NCBI RefSeq assembly: GCF_019578655.1
Contig: NC_063264.1
Location: 6,055,213 to 6,119,212 of the forward strand
From: Ricinus communis
Taxonomy: Eukaryota > Streptophyta > Magnoliopsida > Malpighiales > Euphorbiaceae
DNA: 64,000 nt
Direction: 5' to 3'
Shown here: positions 13,590 to 25,913 of the stretch, in pieces
Layout of the letters: each line of letters starts with the position of its first letter
Numbering within the stretch: the first letter of the stretch is position 1
Position numbers and translations under genes: made by a program
Notes under the pieces: model-generated
Database searches by the model: none
The model's input: only the letters and a program-made list of their open reading frames with translations
Told to the model about the DNA's origin: nothing

Positions 13590-13665
13590 CTTTCCCGGGT
13601 CCCCGGGTCCTACGGGATTACCGGAGCGAGCTACGCATGAGATAGAGCTCAGTAAGCGGAATCAA
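13590..13665. other. GC-rich island of unknown origin
   Basis: About 75 bases of markedly higher GC sit inside A/T-rich DNA. They start with two overlapping CCCGGGTCC units and include CCGGAGCGAG and GATAGAGCTCAGTAAGCGG. No open frame, tRNA fold or known element was recognised. Confidence 0.5.
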
Positions 13666-15101
13666 ATTGAAAATGACAGGATGGATTGGATTAAAGCTCA
13701 CGGATTAGTAATAAATTCTTTTATTATGCCAATTTTTATTAATTAATTCAACTTTAACATTTTTTATTATTAAATTAATAACTTCTTCACACATCACATG
13801 TTTTTTTATAAAAGAAAAGATAATTTATTAATAGTAATTAACAGTATGAAAATGTCTAAATCTAAAATCGTACCATACCATAAAAATATAAATGGTTTTC
13901 TTTTTTCTTTTAAAAAGTAAAACCATTCCTAAAATTTGTAAATATTAATATCTTTTGTTATCTCCAAACCCAAAACTGGATTTTCAATAAATAAAAGTAA
14001 AAAAACTGAGTTAATTTAATTTGTAACTCAATCATGTCCCCAAAGGTCATCATATGTCTCAGTCACCAATCCCTATTAACATCCCCACCAAACCTACAGA
14101 GTGGTTCTACAATAACCTATTACAGTGGTTCTACAATACATTAATTTGTCCTTGTCATCCCACAAAAAATGGAATTGGAATTCTTTCAAGCAAATTTTCA
14201 TTGTAGTCTGTATCAGATAACACATCTAAATGTGCAAATAATAAGCAGACCAACCAAATGGCCTTTTAAGGAGCATATGCCACTTCTTTTTAATGCTGTG
14301 ACCCAATGATTTTTTCTGGTTACTCTTGTTGCTAGAAAGTGATGAAACAGAAGAAAGAAGGAAAAGAAAAGGGTTTTGCTGATATAACTGATAGAGGGTA
14401 ATTTCAGAGAGTTAGATGAATGTTAAGAGGAACATTAAATAATGGTCTGCACAAATAGAGTTTTTACCTCATAATAATAATAATAACATTATATGCAATC
14501 CACATGAATATATTTTAATGCCATGATGGGTTTCCCTCCAAAAGAAAGAAAAAGAATGTCATGTGATGAGTTCTTAGATTAGTGTATATAATTAAAAAAG
14601 GGTTGTAATTATGGTAGGTATTAAACCACTAGCATTAAGTCATGCAACCCATATAATACTACTGTGTGATTCTCAAACAAAAAGATTAAAAATACTAATG
14701 GAAGACAATAATAAGGATTGATTGAGGTAGAATAGAATGAGTCAGCAGAACCACATCAGTAACTATTAGCCACTAGGCAAAGAAAGACAAGAAGATATCA
14801 CTCACTCCACTTAAAAGGAGAGATGTTCCATTTTTCCTAGAGCCAGAAAACAAACAGCTGTGTTGGGGTTTGCTTCAATCAAGGTTCCAGTGTAGCCCCA
14901 TAGACACTTCATTATCCAATTAACAGACAGGATTTGACATAGAAGTCATCTCAATCCACTTGCTTCATAAAAATTAAATAAAGAGATTTACAAAAAGGGT
15001 CCATTGTAAACCCACTCATCAATCTCTTTGATCATTTGCTTTCCATTTATATATCAACCATGATATCTACTTCAACACCAGTTTGAATAATGGTTTTTCT
15101 T

Positions 15102-15340
15102 GGAGCATTTCTAAGACATTTTTTTATTAAATTATAAATAATTAAATTTTTATTTTAAAATATGTATATTTTAATAATATTTTTATTTTATTTTATAGTT
15201 AATTTTTATTAATAAAATATATTTTAAAAATAAATAATAAAAAGAATATATTTAAAAAATATATATATATATAATATATTTAAAAGCTATTTAAATCATT
15301 TTAAGAAAGTTAAAACAAATAAAATCTCTTGAAATATTAA
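15102..15340. repeat. MITE-like dispersed repeat, copy 1
   Basis: It opens with GAGCATTTCTAAGACA. It shares ATTAAATTATAAATAATTAA, AAATATGTATAT and a tail TCATTTTA(A)GAAAG, in the same order, with 60318-60632. The right terminus is unclear. Confidence 0.45.
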
Positions 15341-16560
15341 TTTTTATATATACTTTTAATAATAATAAAAAATGAGTATAATTTAATATCTTGCTTGATT
15401 TGTTGTTCCTCCATCGGTATTCCATAATTGTCTATTTATTTTTGTCTTAATAGAATTTATTCATTTGCCTCCAAAGAAAACACATTTTCTCTTACTGCAC
15501 TCGCATGGTTGCAAACTAGTCATTTATATATTACTTCAATGGTGACATGGGGTTTGTCCATACTTAATCATCTCCAAGATTCATCAGCTATTTCAAATTT
15601 TAATGAACATGATACAGATTCAGGCATCAGTTATGTATCAATTTCCTTTTCCAGCATCAATAACTATGATTTCCTTTTTTTCCTTTTTTCTATAGTTTCC
15701 TTCAAATATAACTTCCAAAAGAATATTAGAAACTTTATTTCCCTTTCAAAAGAACTAATCAAGTACGCAACTATAAGAAACATGACATAGAAAAACATGG
15801 GCAAAAGTCTCCCTCCCCATCTGATTTAGTGGAAAATCTTGAACCATTATGACACTTTTTTAATACGAAGAAACTACACCTCTTCTTGTTTCAATAGTCT
15901 TGTCTTTTCCTCTACGATAATTTTTCTTCTCCACTATCCTCCTAAAAGGCCCTACTCTTCTGCTCAAGATCTTAAAAAATCATTTCAAATGAGCTAGAGC
16001 TATTCAGGGATCATATTTTTCAAACTTGATCCCATGCAAATCAAGTTAAAACTCAAAGTTTTGGTGTCGCTAGCTTGATTCCTTTTCTATTTTCAAGAAT
16101 GTATTCAAAGGGTTGAGAAACAGTTCCAGGGAAATATCCATGCATATTCTGACAAGATGAATTGGCACAGACATATTCTGACAAGGAGGAAATGGTGATT
16201 TACCAGGCATTTCAGAAGCATCAAGCATCTTTCAACAGATGATACAAAGTTTATGTCACAGTTTCTAAAATATCACATAATATTCTACACCCTTTTCTCA
16301 TTCCCATACCTAGCATCTGGAAACGCATGCATGTTTATACGTGCGCAAATCTAACAATTGTCTCAGCTGGAGTAACAGAGAAAAGAAAATTGTTCCTGAA
16401 AGACGAACATCATACTACTGAACATTATTTACAGCATCAAAATGCCTTCCAAGTGTTATTGGAAAACCAGGAAAAGAAGAAACAACTATACAACATCTCT
16501 GGTTTGGTTAGCACGCAGATATGTTTTCTCTTGTTCACGCAATGCTAACCAGACAGCATC
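15341..16560. other. Intergenic DNA 3' of J20
   Basis: A 120-codon frame (15428-15790) and a 73-codon frame (16327-16548) are open but match no family. They have low-complexity composition and no start context. I treat them as chance. The right end probably overlaps the J20 3' UTR. Confidence 0.4.
16505..16551. other. Inverted repeat able to form a hairpin
   Basis: Perfect 9-base arms TGGTTAGCA (16505-16513) and TGCTAACCA (16543-16551) are separated by 29 bases. The site lies about 90 bases past the J20 stop on the minus strand, so it may be in that gene's 3' UTR. Confidence 0.5.
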
Positions 16561-16641
16561 TTTGTCACTCTCTTGATACTAAGTACTAACCAAGTTTATA
16601 GTTTGAAGAACATGTATATACAGAATAAGTTAAGGACCTCT

Positions 16642-18275
16642 TTAAAGCTCTTTTGATAAGCGTTCGCGTTGCCTACGCATCCGAGCTGCCCATGACATGT
16701 TCTCTTCTGAATCCTTGTTCATGCTTCTTCTTTTCAACTCTGATAGCTGAGCTTCCCACCGATTCTTCCAATCACTACTGACTTCCACTTCCTGAACAGC
16801 AAAGAGAATTTGAATTAATACAAAGAGATAAAATTGGTAACTATTTGAACTCATATCTAAGAAGAACTTTTTCTTTCCGGTGGTACTAGTACATCAGCAG
16901 GCATATAACAAAGGCAGCAGTCAAATAACAAAGAGCGAAAAAGAAAAAAAAAAAAAAAAACTTAAATATTTGGTGAATTGTTACCTGTGAGCCACAATAG
17001 CATAGATCCCACCTCATAAATTAAGATCATACTGGATTTGTTCAATAAATAAATACAATTTGAATAAAATAAAGAAAAAAGAAAGCACTTGACTACAGAA
17101 CAGAATTTTTCTATGGATGTTGAAAAGAAAAGTCTACAGAGAAATGAATTTAAGAAATCAGAATCTGAATGCTTGGTTTCCACTAATTGACGCCAACAAA
17201 ATATAAGCCTTTTCACTAATCTATGAAGGGTAGAAACTAACAATTAACATTCCTGAAAAACGGAAAGTATCAAACTTTCAGTCTTTCTTTCTTGGAAAAT
17301 TTTCCCACCGAACGTCATGCTTTTGGGTTCATGACACTCGGTGCTAACTATCAAGATTCAGCTCCAAAATTACCCCTCTCAAGTCGATCATCCATATTTA
17401 GCAAGTCCAAAAGATAATCTCCTTACACACAGCTTAAAGTAGAAAAAATTACAGTGGCAAAAAACTAACAAATGAAATTATATTTTTTTTTTAAATAAAG
17501 ACAAATTAATTTCTTCAACACTGGCATGCATTCCAAACAAATACCTAAACAACAGCAATCCGGTAGTAAAAAAAATTTTAAGAAATAAAACCTCATTTTT
17601 ATCATATACCCAGTAAAAAGCAATCAAATTTACACCGAATTTTTAAAAAGCTCATAGCAAATCAAGCCTCAGAACTAATTCAACTGAGAATCAACCTCAA
17701 TTTCTCAAATCCGCACAAAGAAGCCATCAACTTTACACCAAATTTCAGAAACCCGCATGAACTTAAACCTCAAAATTCGACCCAATCTATAAATAGAAAC
17801 ACGGAAAATTGAAGAATACCTCATCACTTTGGTATCTCCTTCTAGCAGAAAAAGCGAGGTGAAGACCACGAGCCATATCCCTGTCATAAGTAGCTCTTCT
17901 TCGAGGATCAGAAAGAGTCTCATACGCCTCTTGAACCTGGATAAATCTCTGGGTATACTCATGAACCCGATCTGGAGGCGATACATCAGGATGGTACTTT
18001 CTAGCTAGTTGTTTGTAAGCTTGTTTTATGTCAATCAAACTACCTGATTCTGGTATTCCAAGTAACTCATAAAAGCTCAAATCTTTAGTCGCAATTCTAT
18101 CACTAACAGCAGCTTTTGTTTTAAAAGATGACATTGGGAAACGGGTAACGGGTTTTAAACGTAGAAACGGTCCGGGTTTGGATTTTGTTATGGGGGTGGT
18201 GGAGGAGGAGGAGGAGGGGTGGAAGAAATAAACGGTGTCGCTTCCTCCTGGAAGCATTAGATTAGTGCAATGCAT
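16642..18275 (-). CDS. J20: Chloroplast J-protein J20 (DnaJ-like 20)
   Basis: Two exons, 17820-18275 and 16642-16791, joined across a 1,028-base GT-AG intron in phase 0, encode 201 residues. The N-terminus (about 1-60) is Ser/Thr/basic with few acids, as expected of a plastid transit peptide. A J domain follows (about 66-134) with the HPD signature at 95-97. Helix II/III text KQLARKYHPDV and RFIQVQEAYETLSDP is nearly identical to Arabidopsis J20 (AT4G13830). The C-terminus retains the family ending MSWAARMRRQRE. J20 delivers misfolded or inactive clients, notably deoxyxylulose-5-phosphate synthase (MEP pathway), to stromal Hsp70 (established for Arabidopsis). The first ATG, at 18275, is used; retention of the intron would end the protein soon after residue 152. 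A TATA-like box lies about 180 bases upstream. Neighbours match the Arabidopsis AT4G1383x block. Confidence 0.92.
18195..18225 (-). repeat. Short TCC/GGA run coding polyserine in the J20 transit peptide
   Basis: The plus strand reads repeated GGA units. On the coding strand they give a run of five serines in the presumed transit peptide. This is a likely length-variable microsatellite within the coding region. Confidence 0.6.
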
Positions 18276-18453
18276 ATTTTTGCGTTGTGGTTTCTGAAGT
18301 GGGTTGTGGCGTTAGATCAGCTTGGATTTGCGCTTTCTCTTTTTCTTTTCAGAGAAGTGAAGAAAATGGAGAAGGAAAAGAAGAAGAAGAAAAACAGATG
18401 AGGATTGACGAGTGTGAATGAGTGAGGAATATGTGATTACAAGTTTTGGATGC

Positions 18454-18466
18454 TTATATATATAAT
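18454..18466 (-). promoter_or_regulatory. TATA box candidate for J20
   Basis: The minus strand reads TATTATATATATAAG, about 180 bases upstream of the J20 ATG, with a CT-rich leader between. Position and sequence fit a plant core promoter; the start site is inferred. Confidence 0.5.
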
Positions 18467-18479
18467 AGTCCTTTTCTTT

Positions 18480-21400
18480 TCTTTTTTTTCTTGATTTGCC
18501 AATTGTCAATCCTAACTTTGCCTTCTCTTTTTTTTTTTTTAGGGGAAATAGAAATAAGATAAAAATATTAATATGAAAAGGGTACATTTCTCTTTAAATA
18601 AAATATCTAAATTATATTAAAATATTAAAAATAAATGTAAATATGTTTCTTTAGATAATTTATTTTAAAGGCCGCTATATAATTTAACTATTGATTTTTT
18701 CTTTCTAAATTTTTTTAAAATAATAATTTAATTTTATTATAAATATATGCATATCTGACATGCATAATCTTTTTATAATACAATATATATCTGATATTTA
18801 AATTTTATCTATTTAATCATTTCAATTTATTAAAATTTTTAAATTTTTATTAACTTAATTGAAATATAATTTTAAGACAATTATATATAATATATATAAA
18901 TATATTAAATGTGATCGCATATTGAATATTTAAATACTAAAAAATAAATAGAGAGTTTATTAAATTAAATTAAATATTAAAATAATTAGATAACTAAATA
19001 TTTTAAATTTAGATATCTAGATATTTCTTAAATAAAATTAATAATACATAAAAAATATTTTATCTTACAATATTTCTAAAATTTCTGTTAAAACTAAAAG
19101 ATTGAAATGTAAATCTTTTTATTCAAAATAAAAATAAAATGTAAAAAATAATTATACTATTATCTAATTAATTATCATATCTTCTTTTGAAGATTTCGTT
19201 GACTTCAATAATATAATTATAAGTTTGTGTATAATATTTAAATATTTTATTATAAATTAGAGTAGGTAGTCTTTTTAATTTTTAGTATTATTTAAATTTA
19301 TAAAATTATTGGTATACCTAATGAGTAAATACACATAATGACATCACCCTTTATCATTAACATTTATTGACTCAAAATTTAACAGAAAATTCATATCTCC
19401 AATATTTGAGTTATTTTTAAATTATTATTATCGCTTTGTAAGATATTATTAATCTAATTGTCTCGATTTATTTATTTATTTTCCAAAACGTGGTACCATA
19501 TGAAAATCTTGTAGATTCCACATGCTGTCCTTTAATATTGAATATTTTATTACATTTGCATTTGCAATAATTGAGGTCTTTTCTTTTTTCCTGAGTTCTA
19601 TTATTTTAGATAATTAAGTAATTAATTATGCCGGATTTAAAAATACATATAATCAATTTTGAAAATATTTTATTTTATATTAAAAGTGGGAATAGTTCTT
19701 TTTGGAGAGTATGTAAAGATTAAATATCCAATAATTTTGTAAAATAATTTATTATCAAATAATTGTAGATACATATCAATGAGAATATAAAATTTATAAA
19801 GGCAATTATTACTATAGTTTGTATTATGGAAAAGAGACATTATAATATACACTTAACATCTTAACTAAGTTTATTCTTGTCTCTCACGTTTGTTATAAAT
19901 TAAATTAATATATATATTTTAATAAAAATTTAATATTATATTTTTTTAAAAATAGTAGTAAACTAAGTATTTTCAATTATCTTTAGTTTTCTAAATTTTT
20001 ATTAGTATAATAATATAAAAATTATTTTAAAAATATTTATTAATTAATTTTAGTATTTATATAAAATTAATATTATTAATATAATTGATATTACTATTCT
20101 TTTAGATTATAAATTTATTATATTTAAGATTTTGTTTATGTAATTAAGATTATTTTCTAATTAAAAATTTATTTTTTAGTTAATAAAATATTAAAATATA
20201 ATTAATATGATATTTTTAAGATAGAATTAGTATATTTATCTAATTAGAAAACTACCGATGTTAAAATATAATTAATATGTTATTTTTATGATAAAATTGA
20301 TATTTAATTAGAAAAATAATTTATTAATTAATAAATTAATAAAAAATTATAAAATTACAAATAAGATATATGTTCAAAATATATATACATGTCAAAATAA
20401 AAATTGTAAGTGTGAAAAATTATGTATATAACAGAGAAGTACATTAACAGAGGCTTTCCTAGTCGCGTCTGGACCAAAACTGGTGGGTTCATCAAACATT
20501 CTTTGATATGTTCGATATGTCAAAATAATTTTAAATCTAATAAATTAATATATATATATATATATATTATTAATTGATAAATAATATTTTTACATTTGAA
20601 AAATGAAGATTTATTTGTTATTCATTAATATTGATAAAATTTTATTATTTTATAATAAAGATATATGAAATAATTCACCAAAAATAGGAAGATAAATACG
20701 CGTAAAATTAAATATTTAATAAAATAATGACCAAGAATTGTGTATTACTGCAGTAATTATTGTGCCTAAAGCCCAAGTATTAACTGAGATGGATTGATAA
20801 AAAATTCAAACTTTAATACCTGGATATTGATTCCTAGTTCTAGCTGACTGTTAGATGGAAATAACAACAAAGGAAATTAAATTATTAAATACCGAAGTAT
20901 TTAAATAATTTAATTCAAACAATAAAAATTTTCAAAAATTTATTAGATTTTAATTCATAAATTTTAAATTCATGAATTTTGAAATTCTTCGATCCAAATA
21001 ATATTTAATTAATTTTAGTTTTAATTCCTCAAAAAATTATTATCCATTTTAATTTGGTAATTGCATCCTAAGAAATTGATTGTGCATTGGATATATACAT
21101 ATATAATTGTTTTAGGCTATGAAATATGCATGAAATGTACATGTGGATTAAAACAAATAATAAAATTAATTAGACTGAGTATGATAATGTTAATTATTTT
21201 AATTACTATATGCTAACAATAATAATGTTGTTGGAGTGAGAAACTAGACAATTTAAAATGGCTGGAGCTTATCAAAATTATAATGGTGAGTGGGTAACTC
21301 AGACTGTAAATAGGACTAATTTGGCTTAATAATTCTCTAAACTGTCACCACCACCAATTACATCATTTTTAAAATAAAATAAAATAAAATAAATGTTGTT

Positions 21401-22596
21401 TCAAGGACACAGACCAGCTCAAAGATATGTTGATTTCTTACAACTTTTGTGGATTAGACCTTCAACTAAGGGCTAAATATTAATTAAGCCCTTAAACTTG
21501 TAAGTAATAGATAATAAGTACCAAAATTAATTTCTTAGACCAATTAGCCCGCAAACTTTATAACTTAGCTATTAAATTCCAATTTATATACAACATATGG
21601 GGCTAATTGCCATCACTAGTCATTTTTTTTGGCTTTTTGTTAATATTATACTTGGAGTTGATGAATGTATTGGCCGTGAGCGAGGGTGTAGAAAGATATG
21701 AAAAAACAATTCGAGATAGAAAACAATATGAAGTAATTTATTATTTAATTTAATAATATAATAAAACTTCTTGATAGTCACACAGTTAAAACTAAATAAG
21801 ATCTATGACTATAAAGAGGTTATAACTTATTGGTAAAATGATAGTAACTAGAGATAAGATATATTTAATATCTTACTATATTATCAAATAAAATTTATAA
21901 GACAAACCAATCAATAAAACAAAATATATCATAACATATATTTTTAAAAAATATATATAAAAATATTAATATATAAAAAATTATTTTTTTAAAACAAGAT
22001 TTAAAAAATTTATAACTCATTTATTGTATTTCTATTTACAATTGGTCCGGATTGAGACCGAAATTTTTTATAACTATGGATTATTACTATAGAAATCCTT
22101 TATTGTATTTTCTTTTAATTAAACAGAAAAATCATATTTACATGTAATTTAACTAAATATTTTATAACTCTGTTATTTTTATGTTACAAGATTTTTAAAT
22201 TTTTGTAATGATAATTACTATATTATACTTTTCTTTGACCTTCTTTTGGCTCTAACTTATAAATCTTCCTTATTTCCTCTAGAGGAAAGTGTAATATATG
22301 CATTAAACTTTAAAATTGAACTAATTGGTTAATTTCATCACTTATTCTCATATTTTTAGTGAGATTATGAAAGTGGGTACAAATAAAAATAAAGTTATAA
22401 TGTTTCCTCAGGGTTATTTTCCTATTAAAAAAAAACAAATTATCATGTCTATTAATAGAGTGGTGTACTATAGCACTACGAGCCTTACAATATATAAATA
22501 GATATGCAATTATTGATACACACATCTCTTTTATGAATTATTTTATAATTTTTAAATCTTAATTCAATAATTTTTATTCTTATTTGTACTTAAAAC
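18480..22596. other. Very AT-rich intergenic DNA
   Basis: No gene is seen. Most of it is A/T homopolymer mixture with a (TA)n run at 20548-20569. Around 21.46-21.6 kb are phrases such as TTAAGCCCTTAAACTTGTAAG and TTAGCCCGCAAACTT, of the 'remaining-constant-rate' type common in plant MITE-like repeats. No open frame is worth annotating. Confidence 0.55.
20548..20569. repeat. (TA)n microsatellite
   Basis: Alternating TA run of about 22 bases. Confidence 0.9.
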
Positions 22597-23500
22597 TGTG
22601 GAGATTTATATAGAGGATGACTATTCTCTATATAAATCTCTGCAAAACCTAATTCAAAAAAAAAGGAAAAAAGGAGGGGAGTTTTCTCCTACCTGCTCTC
22701 TACACCTGCCACCATTATTCTTTCCATAATTCTCTATAGTTTTCCATAAACATATAGTTTTAGTTTTCATTACTCTTTTTAGGATTTAAGGAGCTTAAGT
22801 GGAGACTGATGACCAATCTTCTTCCTACTTGAAGAAATTCTTGATTTAGAGGGAGTTTTTACTTTTTTATGTCTTTCTATTTAATACCATGATCATTGGG
22901 TTAAATATGTTAGGCTAGTTTTCATAAGTATTTAGTTTAGTCTTTTTTACTTTTGTATGAACCTTGTTATTTATTTATTTAATGAATAATTTATTTATCT
23001 TCATATATTTATTAGTATCAGTTATTATTATTAGTTAACCATCATATTAATTTAGTAATAGTAATTGTTATAAAAATCTTTAGGTTAAAAGTATTAGAAA
23101 CATCATCTTTACTTTAATCTATGTTGGTATAAGAAATCTAGGTTGCATCATTAGCTTGAGAAACTTAGGGAAAAAGGCACATCACTATCTCATTCATTAG
23201 ATCTAAACTTAAAGTAAAACAATGAGATTACTAAGTAAATGGCTAGACTAAATATTATTTTTAGGATATAGTTTTAGATCATAAGCATTTGCATTTGCAT
23301 TACATATTTATTTATTTTTTAGTTACTTTATTTTATAAATATTACCCTCTCAACATACTGATTTAAAGTGTTTAGATTTACTTTTATTGTTTTGTGTTGA
23401 TAATTAGTCTTTATAATAAGTGGCCTCATAGTTCCTTGAGAGATCGACCTCGTGGTGAACTTACCCTTACTATAGGAATAGTTCATGCACTTATGAGTAC
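22597..23500 (+). repeat. Left arm of a ~0.9 kb inverted repeat (retroelement-like)
   Basis: This arm is the imperfect reverse complement of about 23985-24890. Anchors include AATACCATGATCA...TTAAATATGTTAGGCTAG at about 22885-22920, matched in reverse at 24540-24590. The inner end has TCATAGTTCCTTGAGAGATCGACC and TGAACTTACCCTTACTATA, matched in reverse at 24010-24060. The 'ATAGTTCCTTGRGAGATCGACYTCG' motif resembles the non-coding leader or LTR end of plant LTR retrotransposons (recognition by eye). No gag/pol frame is present. Confidence 0.75.
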
Positions 23501-23984
23501 TAAAAAAGACACATAAAAAATAAATTAAAATAGAAAGTTAATTGCTTATAATTTAATATATAAAATATTATTGGAGATACTTTTACGAGTATAAAAAGAT
23601 GATTGATCTTGTTGCGTAGCCTACTGCCTAGACTAAAAAGAAAAGAAAAAATAATTTTAGAAAGATCTTTCATATAAATTTCAATTAAAATATAATTATA
23701 AAAATCTTAGAAGCTAAAACCTCACATTGTAACAATTTCTTTTCTTAGGAGGTTCAATTGAAATTTGAGTGACAATTGGTTAATTTATGATTGTAACTTT
23801 TTTAACAAACAATTATAAATAAGTTGAATCTATTTACCATGGATCTTAATCATTTGATAAATTGCTTTTTCTTTTAGTGAACAACAATAGCAGCAATCGT
23901 TTGGTAATTGAAATTTGAAAGTAAACAAAATTATTACATTCTCATGTCATAATATGATATATAAAAACTTGATGTGTCTAAATT
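23501..23984. other. Spacer between the inverted repeat arms
   Basis: About 480 bases of A/T-rich sequence with no open frame of note and no clear similarity to the arms. Confidence 0.6.
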
Positions 23985-24890
23985 AGTACTCGCAAATGCA
24001 TAAACCGTTTTTATAGTAAGGGTAAGTTCACTACGAAGTCGATCTCCCAAGGAACTATGAGACTACTTTTTAAACACAAAATAATAAAAGTAAATCTAAA
24101 CACTCTAAATCGGTATTTTTTAGAAAATAATATTTATAAAGTAAAGTAATTAAACAATAAATAAATATGTAATGCAAATGCAAATGTTTATGATTTAAGA
24201 CTATATGCTAAAGACAATATTTAGTCTAGCCATTTACTTAGTAATCTCCTTGTTTTACTTTAAACCTAGATCTAATAAATGAGATGATGATGTGTCATTT
24301 TTTTTAGTAACTCAAATTAATGATGTAACTAAAGTTTCTTTTACCAACATAGATTGAAACAAAGTTGGCGTCTCTAATACATTCAACCTAAATAAGTTTA
24401 TAACAATTACTATTGCTAAATTAATATGATGGTTAACTAACAATAATAACTGAAACTAATAAAAATATATAAAAAAAGAAATTATTCATTAAATAAATAT
24501 ATAACAATATTCATATAAAAAGCAAAAAAACTAAACTAAATACTTATGAAAACTAGCCTAACATATTTAATCAATTGATCATGGTATTAAATAGAAAGAC
24601 ATAAAATAATAAAGTAAAAGCTCAATCTAGATCCAGAATTTCTTCAAATATGAAGATGATTGGTCATCATTCTCCACTTCTTGAAAAACTCCTTAGATTT
24701 TAAAAAAAGTAATGAAAACTAAACTAAAGTGTTTATGGAAGAACTATAGAGAAAATAATGGTGGACAGATGTAGAGAGCAGATAGGAGAGAGCTCTCGCT
24801 CTTCTCCTCTTTCTAGAATTAGGTTTGCAGAAATATATATAGAGAAAAGTCATCATCTAAATAAGTCTCCCTAGAGATATATACCTAATA
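23985..24890 (-). repeat. Right arm of the ~0.9 kb inverted repeat
   Basis: This is the reverse complement of the left arm with scattered substitutions and small indels. It merges on its right with the dispersed repeat at 24885-25264. On the minus strand the element is therefore about 1.28 kb long (25264 to about 23985), and the left arm is a shorter, opposite copy. No coding sequence is seen. Confidence 0.75.
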
Positions 24891-25264
24891 TAAATCTATA
24901 TAATAGATAAAACTTTATGTATCTTTATCTCCATCAAATACTATCACATAAATAACTCTTAATATAAATCTTAATAATTATATAAAATGACTAAGATGTC
25001 TTTTGCGCCTTGTAATATTTGGTCAGATCTTGCAAATAGCAGCCTATACATCTTAATCTTGAGTCTTAATATAAACATGTCAAATTAAACTTTTTTTTGA
25101 GTATTTAGCTCATTATTTTCCTCTCTTGAATAATATTACTTGAAAATAGACAATTAAGCTTAAGTGAGATAAAAATATATATTTTTACCATATTATATAT
25201 AAAAATTATATTATTAAAACTCTAAAATATCATAAATAACTATAAATAATTTGGACCTATCAAT
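24885..25264 (-). repeat. Dispersed repeat, copy 2
   Basis: This is a direct-orientation counterpart of 11327-11675, contiguous with the right inverted-repeat arm. It has no mirror image beside the left arm, so the left arm is truncated relative to this copy. Confidence 0.75.
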
Positions 25265-25913
25265 ATTTAAGAATAAAAATAATTTTGATGATCAGTGAGG
25301 CTAGCCTCTTAAATGACTCAGTTGCACGTACATGTGTGGTTGTATTAAAATTTCCCTTGAAGACAATTTCTACCTCTAATATTATATTTTCATTTAATAC
25401 ATTTTGTGGATGTTGACACCATTTTGGTTTTCATGGAAGAAGATAAAATTTTAAATAACTGATGCAGAGTGTTGATGGGGATTGAAAGTATAACATGGCT
25501 CTTGCAAACCATGAGGAAACAAAATTCATTTGACCTTTCTGGAATATTTTCTTTTTAATTTGGAATTGATTGATTAATTTGTTGTTCCAATTTTGTCAAT
25601 TTTCAAGTTTGTTTTTGGAGCTAAAAATTGACAAATGTTTATGTTATCTTTGTTATATGACAGGTTAATTTATTGCTACCATAAACGTAAACATAAAATA
25701 TATTTAAAAAAAAAAAAGAAGGTATCTTTAATGGGTGAGGAAGGGGATCCTATGAATTAAAAAAAGTAACACTAATTTGGTAAAAGATATCAATTTGATA
25801 AGTTCTGATTAAGTAAAAGAGAAGAGTAATTAACATATAAAGTTTAGAAATTTATTCCGAAACACTGGCATCTGATTTTGAAAAAGATAATTAATCGTAT
25901 GATCACAGTGCTC
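25265..25913. other. Intergenic DNA 3' of the CER26-like gene
   Basis: No gene is seen. The right end must hold the 3' UTR of the minus-strand CER26-like gene, whose stop is at 25914. Confidence 0.5.

Larger units (their letters stand above)
11676..15101. other. AT-rich intergenic DNA
   Basis: No gene is seen. It contains a (TA)n run at 12335-12361 and a small GC-rich island near 13.6 kb. The segment 14.0-15.1 kb is less AT-biased but has no open frame with a recognisable product. Confidence 0.55.

Noticed and set aside
15428..15790. 120-codon plus-strand open frame
   Set aside because: Low-complexity Phe/Ser/Leu composition, no ATG in a good context, no recognisable family, in repeat-flanked AT-rich DNA.
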